Below, piece after piece: positions 51,891-59,802 of a stretch of DNA of 64,000 bases. The notes beneath the pieces are model-generated. The model was given only the letters and a program-made list of their open reading frames with translations. It was not told the DNA's origin and searched no databases. Each line of letters begins with the position of its first letter. Position 1 is the stretch's first letter. The stretch lies in assembly GCA_038396625.1 (NCBI GenBank), contig CP121688.1:2914001-2978000 (forward strand). Reading direction: 5' to 3'. This DNA is from G038396625 sp038396625. GTDB taxonomy: Bacteria > Bacillota > Clostridia > Peptostreptococcales > Thermotaleaceae. The translations under genes and the position numbers were made by a program.

Positions 51891-53230
51891 TTTATCCCCT
51901 CCAATACATTCACCAATTGATCGATTTCTTCCCGAGTTCTCTTCTCTGTTACACAGAACAACAAATGATTTTTAAACTGAGGATTCTCTCTACCCAAATC
52001 ATATCCACCCAGTATACCATTCTTTAATAAGATTTCATTGATTCGCGTACTGTCTATTTCACTACTTATCACAAATTCTTTAAAAAATGGTTTACTAAAG
52101 GCTGCTTTATATTTGCCTGACTTGGTGATTTCCTTGAATGCATAATGTGCTTTTTGTGTACTGAGCATGGCAACTTCTCGTAATCCCTGTTTTCCCAAGG
52201 TTGAAAGGTATACCGTTGCTGCTAAAGCATTCAAAGCTTGATTCGAGCAAATATTTGAAGTTGCCTTTTCTCTTCGAATATGTTGTTCCCTTGTTTGCAG
52301 TGTAAGCACAAATCCCCTCTTACCTTCCACATCTTCTGTTTGACCTACCACTCTTCCAGGTATTTTACGCATTAACTTGCTGGTAGTAGCCATAAATCCA
52401 AGATAAGGTCCACCGAAACTCAAGCTATTTCCAAGAGACTGCCCTTCACCTACCACAATATCTACCCCTAGCTCTCCAGGTGTCTTTAAGAGCCCTAAAG
52501 AAATTGGGTCAACACTCATAATAAGCAATGATTTTTGCGCATGGGTAATTTTTTCAATTGCTTCTATATCTTCAATAATTCCTAGAAAATTAGGATTTTG
52601 AACCAGTACAGCTGCCGTATCTTTACTAACTGCCTGCTTTAATTTTTCTGTATCTGTACTTCCATCCAATGCTTTTATCTCTATGATCTTGATACCTTTA
52701 AACTTTGAGTAGGTTTCTACTACTTTTTTTGATTCAGGATGGATGGCTCCAGCCACAATGATCTCTTTTCGTCTTGTACTAGATACAGCCATAGCAGCAG
52801 CTTCTGCCAGCGCACTAGCACCATCATACATAGATGCATTAGCTATATCCATTCCTGTTAAGTTGGCAATCATCGTCTGATATTCAAATATGCTTTGCAA
52901 AGTACCTTGACTAATTTCTGGCTGGTAGGGTGTATATGACGTATAAAATTCTGATCTTGAAATAATATGCTTTACTGTTGATGGAATATAGTGATCATAA
53001 GCACCTGCCCCTAAAAAGCATACCAATTGATTTATATCTACATTTTGCTTACTTAAATCTTCCATATGTTTTGTTACTTCATATTCTGACATAGACTTTC
53101 TAAGATTTAAAGCTCTATTTAGACGCACATTTGTAGGTATATCCTTAAAGAGTTGCTCTATATTCTCAATCTTTAATTCTTCTAGCATTTTTTTTTCATC
53201 ATTTTGTGTAATAGGTATATATGGAAACAT
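51887..53230 (-). CDS. gcvPA: Glycine dehydrogenase (decarboxylating) subunit 1
   Basis: 447-residue partner of GcvPB. Typical segments: YIPITQNDEKKML start, LGAGAYDHYIPS, YTPYQPEISQGTLQ and DGASALAEA. The ATG at 53230 is chosen (AGGAGG 7 bases upstream, 2 bases from the gcvH stop); the longer frame to 53260 would overlap gcvH and lacks an RBS. Confidence 0.95.
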   Translation of the reverse strand: MFPYIPITQNDEKKMLEELKIENIEQLFKDIPTNVRLNRALNLRKSMSEYEVTKHMEDLSKQNVDINQLVCFLGAGAYDHYIPSTVKHIISRSEFYTSYTPYQPEISQGTLQSIFEYQTMIANLTGMDIANASMYDGASALAEAAAMAVSSTRRKEIIVAGAIHPESKKVVETYSKFKGIKIIEIKALDGSTDTEKLKQAVSKDTAAVLVQNPNFLGIIEDIEAIEKITHAQKSLLIMSVDPISLGLLKTPGELGVDIVVGEGQSLGNSLSFGGPYLGFMATTSKLMRKIPGRVVGQTEDVEGKRGFVLTLQTREQHIRREKATSNICSNQALNALAATVYLSTLGKQGLREVAMLSTQKAHYAFKEITKSGKYKAAFSKPFFKEFVISSEIDSTRINEILLKNGILGGYDLGRENPQFKNHLLFCVTEKRTREEIDQLVNVLEGIK

Positions 53231-53231
53231 A

Positions 53232-53615
53232 TTATGCCTCCTCTTCACATAATTTTTCATAATCCTCCGGTGATAATAACGCCTCTAATTGTGCTTTATC
53301 TGTTAACGTTACTTGAATAATCCAATTTTTATAAGCATCTTCGTTGATTAAAGCTGGATCATCTTCAAGGGCTTCATTCAATACTTCCACAGTTCCCCCT
53401 ACTGGCATATAGATATCCGATGCTGCCTTTACTGACTCTACAACACCCAATGCATCTCCTATCTCAAATTCATCTCCAACATTAGGCATTTCTACAAATA
53501 CAATATCTCCCATCGCATGCTGTGCAAAATCTGTAATCCCTATATAAGCCTTTTCTCCTTCTACCTTTACCCATTCATGATTTTCCGTATAAAGTAACTC
53601 CTTTAATACTTTCAT
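53232..53615 (-). CDS. gcvH: Glycine cleavage system H protein
   Basis: 127-residue lipoyl carrier shuttling the aminomethyl group between P, T and L proteins. Lipoylation lysine K63 lies in ESVKAASD. NHEWVKVEG start and GDIVFVEMPNVG segment match the family. Good RBS; 14 bases after gcvT. Confidence 0.97.
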   Translation of the reverse strand: MKVLKELLYTENHEWVKVEGEKAYIGITDFAQHAMGDIVFVEMPNVGDEFEIGDALGVVESVKAASDIYMPVGGTVEVLNEALEDDPALINEDAYKNWIIQVTLTDKAQLEALLSPEDYEKLCEEEA

Positions 53616-53629
53616 TGTGCTTCCTCCTC

Positions 53630-54736
53630 TTATTTTTTATATTTTTTGGTATAAAAAGTTTTCTTTATAATTTCTGCTTTTACCCTATTTTTTCGAATAG
53701 CGATTTCTATTTGCTTACCGATTTTTGCATAGTCTGCATCGATCAATGCTAGGCCTATATTTTTCTTTAACGTCGGTGAAAAATAACCAGTAGTCACAAA
53801 ACCTATCTTTTGATCCTCATAAAAAACATCATAGTTACTTCTAGGTATACCCCTTTCCTTCATTTCAAAACCCACTAATTTTCTTGGGACACCCTTTTCT
53901 TTTTGTGCTACCAACGCCTGTTTCCCTATAAAATCATCTTTATCAAGTTTCACAAAGAAGCTTAATCCTGCTTCTAAAGGTGTAATATCTTGAGCGATCT
54001 CATGACCATATAATGGCAGTGTTGCTTCAAACCGAAGGGTATCTCTGCTCCCTAATCCTGCTGGCTTAATCCCCTCTTTCTTCCCTGCCTTCATTACTTG
54101 CTCCCATAAATCCGATACGTCTTGATTCGGAGCATATATTTCAAATCCATCTTCTCCGGTATATCCTGTTCTTGAAATCAAACAATGAATACCTGCAATC
54201 TTTACATCTCGTTTGCAGTAAAAGAATGGGATTTTTGATAAATCTGTATCCGTAAGTTTTTGTAAAATTTGTTCTGCTTTTGGTCCTTGTATTGCTATCT
54301 CTGCTATGTCATCGGATACATTTACAATCTCTACTTCATAATTTGCTTTATTCTCTACCATCCATTGATAGTCTTTTTGAATATTTCCTGCATTGATTAC
54401 TAAGTAAAAATGTGTTTCTGAAAACTTATACACCAACAGATCATCCACAACACCTCCATCAGGATAGCACATTAAAGTGTAAAGAATTTGATTGTCCTTT
54501 AATGTAGATGCGTCATTGGTAATAAGATTTTGTACATAAACGAATGCATCCTTTCCCTTAACCTCTACTTCCCCCATATGAGAAACATCAAAAATTCCTG
54601 CACTACTTCTTACCGTTTCATGTTCAGGAATTAATCCCTCATACTGCACAGGAAGAGCCCAACCTGCATAATCTACAATTTTTCCCCCATACTTTTGATG
54701 CATTTCAAATAACGGCGTTTTTCTCGCGCTGCTCAT
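53630..54736 (-). CDS. gcvT: Glycine cleavage system T protein (aminomethyltransferase)
   Basis: 368 residues. It moves the one-carbon unit from GcvH to tetrahydrofolate, releasing ammonia. Family features: YAGWALPVQYEG near 19, GIFDVSHMGEVEV near 48, SRTGYTGEDGFE near 188 and the C-terminal TTGYFSPTL. First gene of the operon, directly downstream of a tandem glycine riboswitch; RBS GGGAGG. Confidence 0.96.
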   Translation of the reverse strand: MSSARKTPLFEMHQKYGGKIVDYAGWALPVQYEGLIPEHETVRSSAGIFDVSHMGEVEVKGKDAFVYVQNLITNDASTLKDNQILYTLMCYPDGGVVDDLLVYKFSETHFYLVINAGNIQKDYQWMVENKANYEVEIVNVSDDIAEIAIQGPKAEQILQKLTDTDLSKIPFFYCKRDVKIAGIHCLISRTGYTGEDGFEIYAPNQDVSDLWEQVMKAGKKEGIKPAGLGSRDTLRFEATLPLYGHEIAQDITPLEAGLSFFVKLDKDDFIGKQALVAQKEKGVPRKLVGFEMKERGIPRSNYDVFYEDQKIGFVTTGYFSPTLKKNIGLALIDADYAKIGKQIEIAIRKNRVKAEIIKKTFYTKKYKK

Positions 54737-54838
54737 AAAACATCCTCCCTTCTCAGGTTTATTTTGATAAATAAAATTGTTTCTTATGAATTTCTTTCTA
54801 GCATTTCAAAACAAAATCATATTTTAGGTAAAACAAAA

Positions 54839-54878
54839 GGAACATGAGGGCATGATTTATAACTATGCCTCACATTCC
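54839..54878 (-). terminator. Expression-platform terminator of the gcv glycine riboswitch
   Basis: GGAATGTGAGGCAT pairs imperfectly with ATGCCCTCATGTTCC and is followed by TTTTGTTTT on the minus strand, between the second aptamer and gcvT. Confidence 0.75.
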
Positions 54879-55062
54879 TCTGTATGCTTTGCCTGAGAGT
54901 TTCTACATAAAATGTATTGCTCCTTCGGCGCCAAAAGTGGTCTTTCCAGAGTTCCATCGGATAACGATCCTTTTGCCTGAAAGATTCTATATAGTTCCTG
55001 CTATATATTGCCTATATATTGCTTCTTCGGCGCCCCTAAGGGTCTCTCTCATTATCTTCATT
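54879..55062 (-). ncRNA. Tandem glycine riboswitch controlling gcvT-H-PA-PB
   Basis: Minus-strand RNA with two aptamers in series: GAGAGACC...GCGCCGAAGAAGCAA...TCAGGCAAAAGGAT...ACTCTGG, then GAAAGACC...GCGCCGAAGGAGCAA...CTCAGGCA. These are the conserved cores of the glycine riboswitch. Glycine binding is known to favour read-through, turning on glycine cleavage. The second aptamer region is identical to that of a second copy on the opposite strand at about 57 kb. Confidence 0.93.
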
Positions 55063-55090
55063 TGGATTTTCTTTTTCTATTTTAAATACT

Positions 55091-55119
55091 ATTTTAATAT
55101 ACTTTTAGAATTTTTTCAA
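55091..55119 (-). promoter_or_regulatory. Promoter of the gcv riboswitch transcript
   Basis: Minus strand TTGAAA (55114-55119), 17-base spacer, TAAAAT (55091-55096), about 30 bases upstream of the first aptamer. The same layout is found before the second riboswitch. Confidence 0.6.
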
Positions 55120-55309
55120 TATTTTATATTATTATTTATTAGAATATTCATAAGTTTTCGTTATGAACCCATCTATTTTGTCCTTCTGCAGTCTACTAAT
55201 AAATTTCACTTCTTTCTTATTACTACAAAAACTCCTTTTTTTAGATTATCAAACAAATAATATTTCCCCTCTTTTCTTAAATGCTTTACAATGAATTCTT
55301 GTAGCATTT

Positions 55310-55537
55310 CTATTTCTTTTTTTCTTTTATATGGAAATATTTCTGAAAAAATCTTGATGTTTCTTCATAGCTTATAAATGGCTGTGGAAAATCGTAGCAT
55401 AATTCTTCATAAAAGTATTTATAACCCAATGAATCTAAATCTTGTACAAGGTTACCACTATTTTTACTAAACCGCTTTAATTCTCTCCCAAGCAGAAGCT
55501 CTAGCTCATTCTGAAATGGAGATAAGATATATTCCAT
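55310..55537 (-). pseudogene. Unrecognised 75-codon fragment
   Basis: A protein-like frame (FQNELELLLGRELKR, then FPQPFISYEETSRFFQKYF) with no ribosome-binding site, lying head-to-head with a decayed iron-transporter gene. The composition is natural and acidic/aromatic, so it is probably the end of a lost gene rather than noise. I cannot name a family. Confidence 0.35.
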
Positions 55538-55556
55538 ATTCCATTATGATTCGCTT

Positions 55557-56197
55557 TTGCATGTAAGTTTAGTAACATATTTGAAAATTTTAGGCATTCA
55601 TTTTTTTAATCTTGATGCAAGTATGCCCAAAAACGCCTATACAGTTATTTTAAGTATCAGACTTCCAAGAATTATTGTGGCTATGCTTGTTGGTGCTGCC
55701 TTATCCCTTTCTGGTGCCGTCTATCAAGGAATATTTAGAAATCCTATGATTTCTCCCGACATTTTAGGTGCATCTCAAGAAGCGGGCTTTGGCGCTGCGC
55801 TTGCCATCCTTCTAGACTTTAATCGTTTTGGCATTGTCTCAGTATTCTTCACCTACTTTATTAGCAAGAAAGTATCCAAGCATACTGATGCTACTTTGGT
55901 ACTTATTTTAACGGGCATGATGTTGGGAACTCTATTTGGTTCTTTTTTATCCCTAATAAAATATGTCGCAGATCCTTTAAATAAGCTTCCAACAATAACC
56001 TTCTGGCTCATGGAAAGTCTAACCACTATTGCAAATAACGATATTCCTATTATTTTATTTCCTTTTGTTTTGGGTGCTATTCCCTTGATTTTCCTAAGGT
56101 TGAAGTTTCCAAGGACGCCAAAGAATTTTATGCGTTATTCTATCACATAGAACTAACCGATGCTGATCTACAGGATATTCTAAAATCCTCTATATAG
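55557..56197 (+). pseudogene. Decayed iron/siderophore ABC transporter: FecCD permease fused out of frame to a binding-protein tail
   Basis: From about 55600 the frame encodes a FecCD permease: SIRLPRIIVAMLVGAALSLS, YQGIFRNPMISPDILGAS, then LIKYVADPLNKLPTITFW. About 10 residues are missing after FNRFGI, and the protein breaks off after PLIFLRLK, roughly 150 residues early. At that point another frame (56096-56197) reads VSKDAKEFYALFYHIELTDA to a stop, which is the usual C-terminus of the matching substrate-binding protein. A deletion has thus joined two genes of one operon. Confidence 0.75.
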
Positions 56198-56224
56198 CTG
56201 AATATATCTTGTCAATGTATAACT

Positions 56225-56259
56225 GGAAATACTCCCGCTTTTGCAAGGGGAGTATTTCC
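56225..56259. terminator. Terminator after the SGNH hydrolase gene
   Basis: Perfect 12-bp stem GGAAATACTCCC with an 11-base loop, 5 bases past the hydrolase stop; it also faces the decayed transporter. Confidence 0.75.
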
Positions 56260-56263
56260 ATGA

Positions 56264-56878
56264 TTATTCATTATATCCATTTTTATTATAGCGCTGAATT
56301 ATTTTTTCTATTTTTATCACATCTATCATAATTTCATGTCCTTGTGGGGTTGGGTGCAACCCATCAAGATAATATTCTACTTTGTTTTTTCCTTCTATCG
56401 CATCGCTAAACTCTTTAAAAAAATCAATGACTGGTATATTAAATGTCCTTCCAAATTTTTTCATCCATTCTCGATATCTTTGTAAATCTTCATTTACTCT
56501 TGAAAAATCTGTTACTTCTGACCAATGTTTTTCAGCCATCTCTGATTCTATTCCTAAAGGGGTCGCTATAATCGGTATAATATTATTTCCCTGGGCTTGA
56601 TGTACCATAGCAGCAATATTAGAACATACAATGCTTAATGGCACCCTCATAATAAAATCATTGCTTCCCCCCATAATCAGCACAAAAGAAGGGTTGTGAT
56701 CTATTACATCCCTATAAAATCTCGCTAACATACCTCCTGTAGAATCCCCACTAATCCCCTTATTCAATACTTTTATATCATATTTCTTTTCAAGAAGTCG
56801 TGTCCATACTTCTGACCTTCTTACCATATATCCATAGGTTAAACTATCTCCAATGCAAACTATCTTTGTCATCATCAT
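56264..56878 (-). CDS. SGNH/GDSL-family esterase or lipase
   Basis: 204 residues, cytoplasmic (no signal peptide). Block I GDSLTYGY near residue 9, Gly block GISGDST near 43, block III GGSND near 70 and block V DGLHPTPQGH near 173 supply the Ser-His-Asp triad. Resembles TesA-like lysophospholipase or arylesterase proteins; substrate unknown. GGAGG lies upstream of three tandem ATG codons, so the exact start is uncertain by two codons. Confidence 0.85.
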   Translation of the reverse strand: MMMTKIVCIGDSLTYGYMVRRSEVWTRLLEKKYDIKVLNKGISGDSTGGMLARFYRDVIDHNPSFVLIMGGSNDFIMRVPLSIVCSNIAAMVHQAQGNNIIPIIATPLGIESEMAEKHWSEVTDFSRVNEDLQRYREWMKKFGRTFNIPVIDFFKEFSDAIEGKNKVEYYLDGLHPTPQGHEIMIDVIKIEKIIQRYNKNGYNE

Positions 56879-56927
56879 ACATCCTCCATAAAAAATAATA
56901 ATCTTTAAAATTGTTTAAATCTTAACA

Positions 56928-56956
56928 TTGAATTATTATGTAAATTATATTAAAAT
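56928..56956 (+). promoter_or_regulatory. Promoter of the second glycine riboswitch
   Basis: TTGAAT (56928-56933), 17-base spacer, TAAAAT (56951-56956). Shows that this riboswitch is an independent transcript start reading towards the transhydrogenase genes. Confidence 0.6.
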
Positions 56957-56989
56957 AATAAATAAAAGTAGCAACATATATTGTACCCA

Positions 56990-57161
56990 AATGAAGATAA
57001 CGAGAGAGACCCCTCGGGGAGCCGAAGAAGCAATATATAGTGAAAACTATATAGAATCTTTCAGGCAAAAGGATCGTTATCCGATGGAACTCTGGAAAGA
57101 CCACTTTTGGCGCCGAAGGAGCAATACATTTTATGTAGAAACTCTCAGGTACAGCATACAG
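56990..57161 (+). ncRNA. Second tandem glycine riboswitch, upstream of the stn-like operon
   Basis: Two aptamers in series: GAGAGACC...AGCCGAAGAAGCAA...TCAGGCAAAAGGAT...ACTCTGG, then GAAAGACC...GCGCCGAAGGAGCAA...ACTCTCAGG. About 105 bases (57045-57149) are identical to the gcv copy at 54892-54996 on the other strand; the first aptamer differs at a few positions. It is followed directly by a terminator and then, 280 bases on, by the NuoE-like gene. Confidence 0.92.
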
Positions 57162-57215
57162 AGAATATGTACACATGGCAAATGTTTATTTGCCATGTGT
57201 ACATATTCTTTTTTA
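57162..57215 (+). terminator. Terminator of the second glycine riboswitch
   Basis: Perfect 22-bp stem (57162-57183 with 57188-57209), 4-base loop, then TTTTTT. Much stronger than the gcv counterpart. Confidence 0.85.
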
Positions 57216-57332
57216 TTTGCATATCCTATCGCTATATATTTTAACATAAAATTCTATATTTTTTATAGTATTACATTCTTCAGTTTTTTACGATAAAAAA
57301 ATTAAGAATTTTTCAATAAGTATGTTGGATTG

Positions 57333-57341
57333 TGATATAAT
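57333..57341 (+). promoter_or_regulatory. Possible internal promoter before stnA
   Basis: Extended -10 TGATATAAT, 150 bases before the first gene, with only a poor -35. If active, part of the transcription would bypass the riboswitch. Confidence 0.35.
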
Positions 57342-57491
57342 TCAATTGTGTTATGGTATGTATATCCAATTCAATGCAGTAAACAAGATAGCAAGATAGC
57401 ATCATTTTTTATACATTCATTCTGTTTTCTATATTCAATTTTATATTTAAAATACAAAATAAACAAAGAATCATGGAGAGGAGTGGGAAAA

Positions 57492-58028
57492 ATGCAGTGT
57501 TGCTGTGGTGGAAATGAACTTCCTAAAACAACTGTAAGTGATCCAAGTGTAGATCTTACGAAATTGGATCCTGTATTTGCCAAATATAAGGGTAAAGCAG
57601 GTAGCTTGATTAGTATTCTTCAAGAGGCACAAGCAATTTATGAGTATTTACCTATGGAGGTGCTAGATTATATTGCTCAAAGAATTGGGGTTAAACCTGC
57701 AAAGGTTCATGGCGTAGCCACTTTTTATACCCAGTTTCGTCTAGATCCAGTTGGAAAGTATTTAATTATGCTGTGTCAAGGAACTGCTTGTCACGTAAAT
57801 GGCTCTAAGGGGATTGAAGAGGCCATTTGTGATGAATTAAATATTCAAGAGGGAGAAACAACAGAGGATTTGTTGTTTACTTTAAATAATGTTGCTTGTC
57901 TTGGTTGTTGCAGTTTGTCACCGGTTATGATGATTAATGGTGAAACCTATGCAAAGCTTACTCCTGAAAAGACGAGGGAGATTTTAAGGGAAATTAAACA
58001 AAAAGAGACTGAAAATCAGGAGGTGTAG
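57492..58028 (+). CDS. stnA: NuoE-like [2Fe-2S] subunit (probable StnA of a bifurcating transhydrogenase)
   Basis: 178 residues, thioredoxin-like 2Fe-2S subunit. Ligands are in CQGTACHVNG and CLGCCSLSP; the helical N-terminal half has QEAQAIYEYLP and VHGVATFYTQF. Unusual CCC at residues 3-5. The ATG at 57492 has GAGAGGAG upstream; the frame could extend 48 codons further but that part is not protein-like. First of three tightly packed genes; NuoE/HydC-type subunits join NADH-dependent bifurcating complexes. Assignment to Stn rests on the third gene. Confidence 0.85.
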   Translation: MQCCCGGNELPKTTVSDPSVDLTKLDPVFAKYKGKAGSLISILQEAQAIYEYLPMEVLDYIAQRIGVKPAKVHGVATFYTQFRLDPVGKYLIMLCQGTACHVNGSKGIEEAICDELNIQEGETTEDLLFTLNNVACLGCCSLSPVMMINGETYAKLTPEKTREILREIKQKETENQEV

Positions 58029-58030
58029 TA

Positions 58031-59782
58031 ATGAAGATTGTTGTGGGTCAGGGAAGCTGCGGTATTGCCGCTGGTGCGAACAAGGTATTTGATGCATTAA
58101 AGCATGAAATTGAATGTAAAAATCTTGATATTGCCCTTGATTTAACAGGCTGTATTGGGATGTGCTATTTAGAACCCATTGTGGATGTAATAGATGATGA
58201 AGGTCATAAAACGACTTATGTAAAGGTTCAACCTGAAATAGTTGCCGAAATGCTGCAAAATCATGTGGTAGAAAAGAAGGTATTTACCCCTTGTGTGATT
58301 TCAGATGAGGATAAGGGTGTTTTAGAGAAACAAAAGAGGGTTTCTTTACGAAATTGCGGCATCATTAATCCTGAATCTATTGAGGAGTATATTGCCTCCG
58401 GCGGATATGAAGCCATTAAAAAATGTCTTTTAGATATGACCCCTCAAAAGGTGATTGAAGAGATTCAAATCTCTGGTCTAAGAGGTCGAGGGGGCGCAGG
58501 ATTTCCCACTTGGTTTAAGTGGAATGCTGCAAAAAATTCCCAAGGATCTCCTAAATATATTGTGTGTAATGCGGATGAAGGAGATCCAGGTGCTTTCATG
58601 GACCGAAGTGTTCTTGAGGGAGATCCCCATAACTTGATTGAGGGAATGATGATTGGCGGATATGCCATTGGTGCTAACGAAGGTATCATTTATGTAAGAG
58701 CTGAATATCCTTTGGCGATTGTTCGTTTGCAAAAGGCGATTGAACAAGCAAGAGAAAAAAATATTTTGGGTAAAGACATTCTTGGCAGTGGCTTTGATTT
58801 TGATTTAAGAATCAAGGCAGGAGCAGGTGCCTTTGTATGTGGAGAGGAAACGGCTCTGATTGCATCCTTAGAAGGAGAAAGAGGTATGCCTCGATTAAAA
58901 CCGCCATTTCCTGCCCAAAAGGGTTACTGGCAGCAGCCTACGAATATCAACAATGTGGAGACCTTAGCGAATGTACCTTGGATTTTAGGAAACGGAGGCG
59001 CAGCCTTTGCAGCCATGGGTACAGAAAAAAGTAAGGGGACAAAGGTATTTGCCCTTACGGGAAAAATTAAAAATGGAGGTCTTGTAGAAGTACCTATGGG
59101 GATGCCTATTCAAGAAATTATCTACGATATCGGTGGCGGTATTAAGGATGATAAATTGTGTAAGGCGGTACAAATGGGTGGCCCTTCGGGAGGCTGTATT
59201 CCTACAGAACTTTTAAATACTCCAGTAGACTATGAATCCATCACAAAAACGGGTGCCATTATGGGTTCTGGTGGTATGGTTGTTATGGATGAAACAACGT
59301 GTATGGTGGATATGGCTCGTTTCTTCTTAGATTTTACCAGAAAGGAATCCTGTGGAAAATGCATTCACTGTAGAATTGGTACCAAAAGAATGCTTGAGAT
59401 TTTAACCCGTATCTGTGAAGGAGAGGGTAAAGACGGAGATATTGAGCTTTTAGAAGAGTTGGCTGTAAAGATTAAGGACGGTTCTTTATGTGGACTCGGT
59501 CAAACAGCACCAAATCCAGTTTTAAGTACGATCCGTTACTTCCGTGAGGAATATGAAAAGCATATTTATGATAAGAAATGTCCTGCGAAGCAGTGTAGCA
59601 ACCTATTAACCTATAGTATTTCAAAGGATAATTGTATCGGCTGTGGCCTTTGTGCCAAAAATTGTCCTGTAGAGGCTATTACTGGGGAACGTAAAGAGGC
59701 CCATGTCATTGACACACAAAAATGTATCCAGTGTGGAAAATGTGCACAGGTCTGCCGCTTTAATGCAGTGTTCGTTGACTAA
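58031..59782 (+). CDS. stnB: NuoF-like NADH/FMN subunit (probable StnB)
   Basis: 583 residues. Order of domains: N-terminal 2Fe-2S thioredoxin-like part (GQGSCGIAAGA, GCIGMC), FMN/NADH domain with GRGGAGFPTWFKW near 151 and NADEGDPGAF near 181, SLBB domain, 4Fe-4S motif SCGKCIHCRIGT near 440, and a C-terminal 2[4Fe-4S] ferredoxin (CIGCGLCAKNCP, CIQCGKCAQVCR). Same layout as HydB and other bifurcating flavoproteins. RBS AGGAGG, 2-base gap from stnA. Binds NAD(H) and probably carries the bifurcating flavin. Confidence 0.9.
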   Translation: MKIVVGQGSCGIAAGANKVFDALKHEIECKNLDIALDLTGCIGMCYLEPIVDVIDDEGHKTTYVKVQPEIVAEMLQNHVVEKKVFTPCVISDEDKGVLEKQKRVSLRNCGIINPESIEEYIASGGYEAIKKCLLDMTPQKVIEEIQISGLRGRGGAGFPTWFKWNAAKNSQGSPKYIVCNADEGDPGAFMDRSVLEGDPHNLIEGMMIGGYAIGANEGIIYVRAEYPLAIVRLQKAIEQAREKNILGKDILGSGFDFDLRIKAGAGAFVCGEETALIASLEGERGMPRLKPPFPAQKGYWQQPTNINNVETLANVPWILGNGGAAFAAMGTEKSKGTKVFALTGKIKNGGLVEVPMGMPIQEIIYDIGGGIKDDKLCKAVQMGGPSGGCIPTELLNTPVDYESITKTGAIMGSGGMVVMDETTCMVDMARFFLDFTRKESCGKCIHCRIGTKRMLEILTRICEGEGKDGDIELLEELAVKIKDGSLCGLGQTAPNPVLSTIRYFREEYEKHIYDKKCPAKQCSNLLTYSISKDNCIGCGLCAKNCPVEAITGERKEAHVIDTQKCIQCGKCAQVCRFNAVFVD

Positions 59783-59802
59783 TGAAGATAGGGGGAAAGG
59801 TT

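Noticed and set aside
54865..55260. 131-codon plus-strand frame near gcvT
   Set aside because: Its translated part is the complement of the glycine riboswitch; the same peptide recurs opposite the second riboswitch, so it reflects RNA conservation, not a protein.
56922..57296. Frames on both strands across the second riboswitch
   Set aside because: Same reason: they read through the aptamers and the terminator hairpin.
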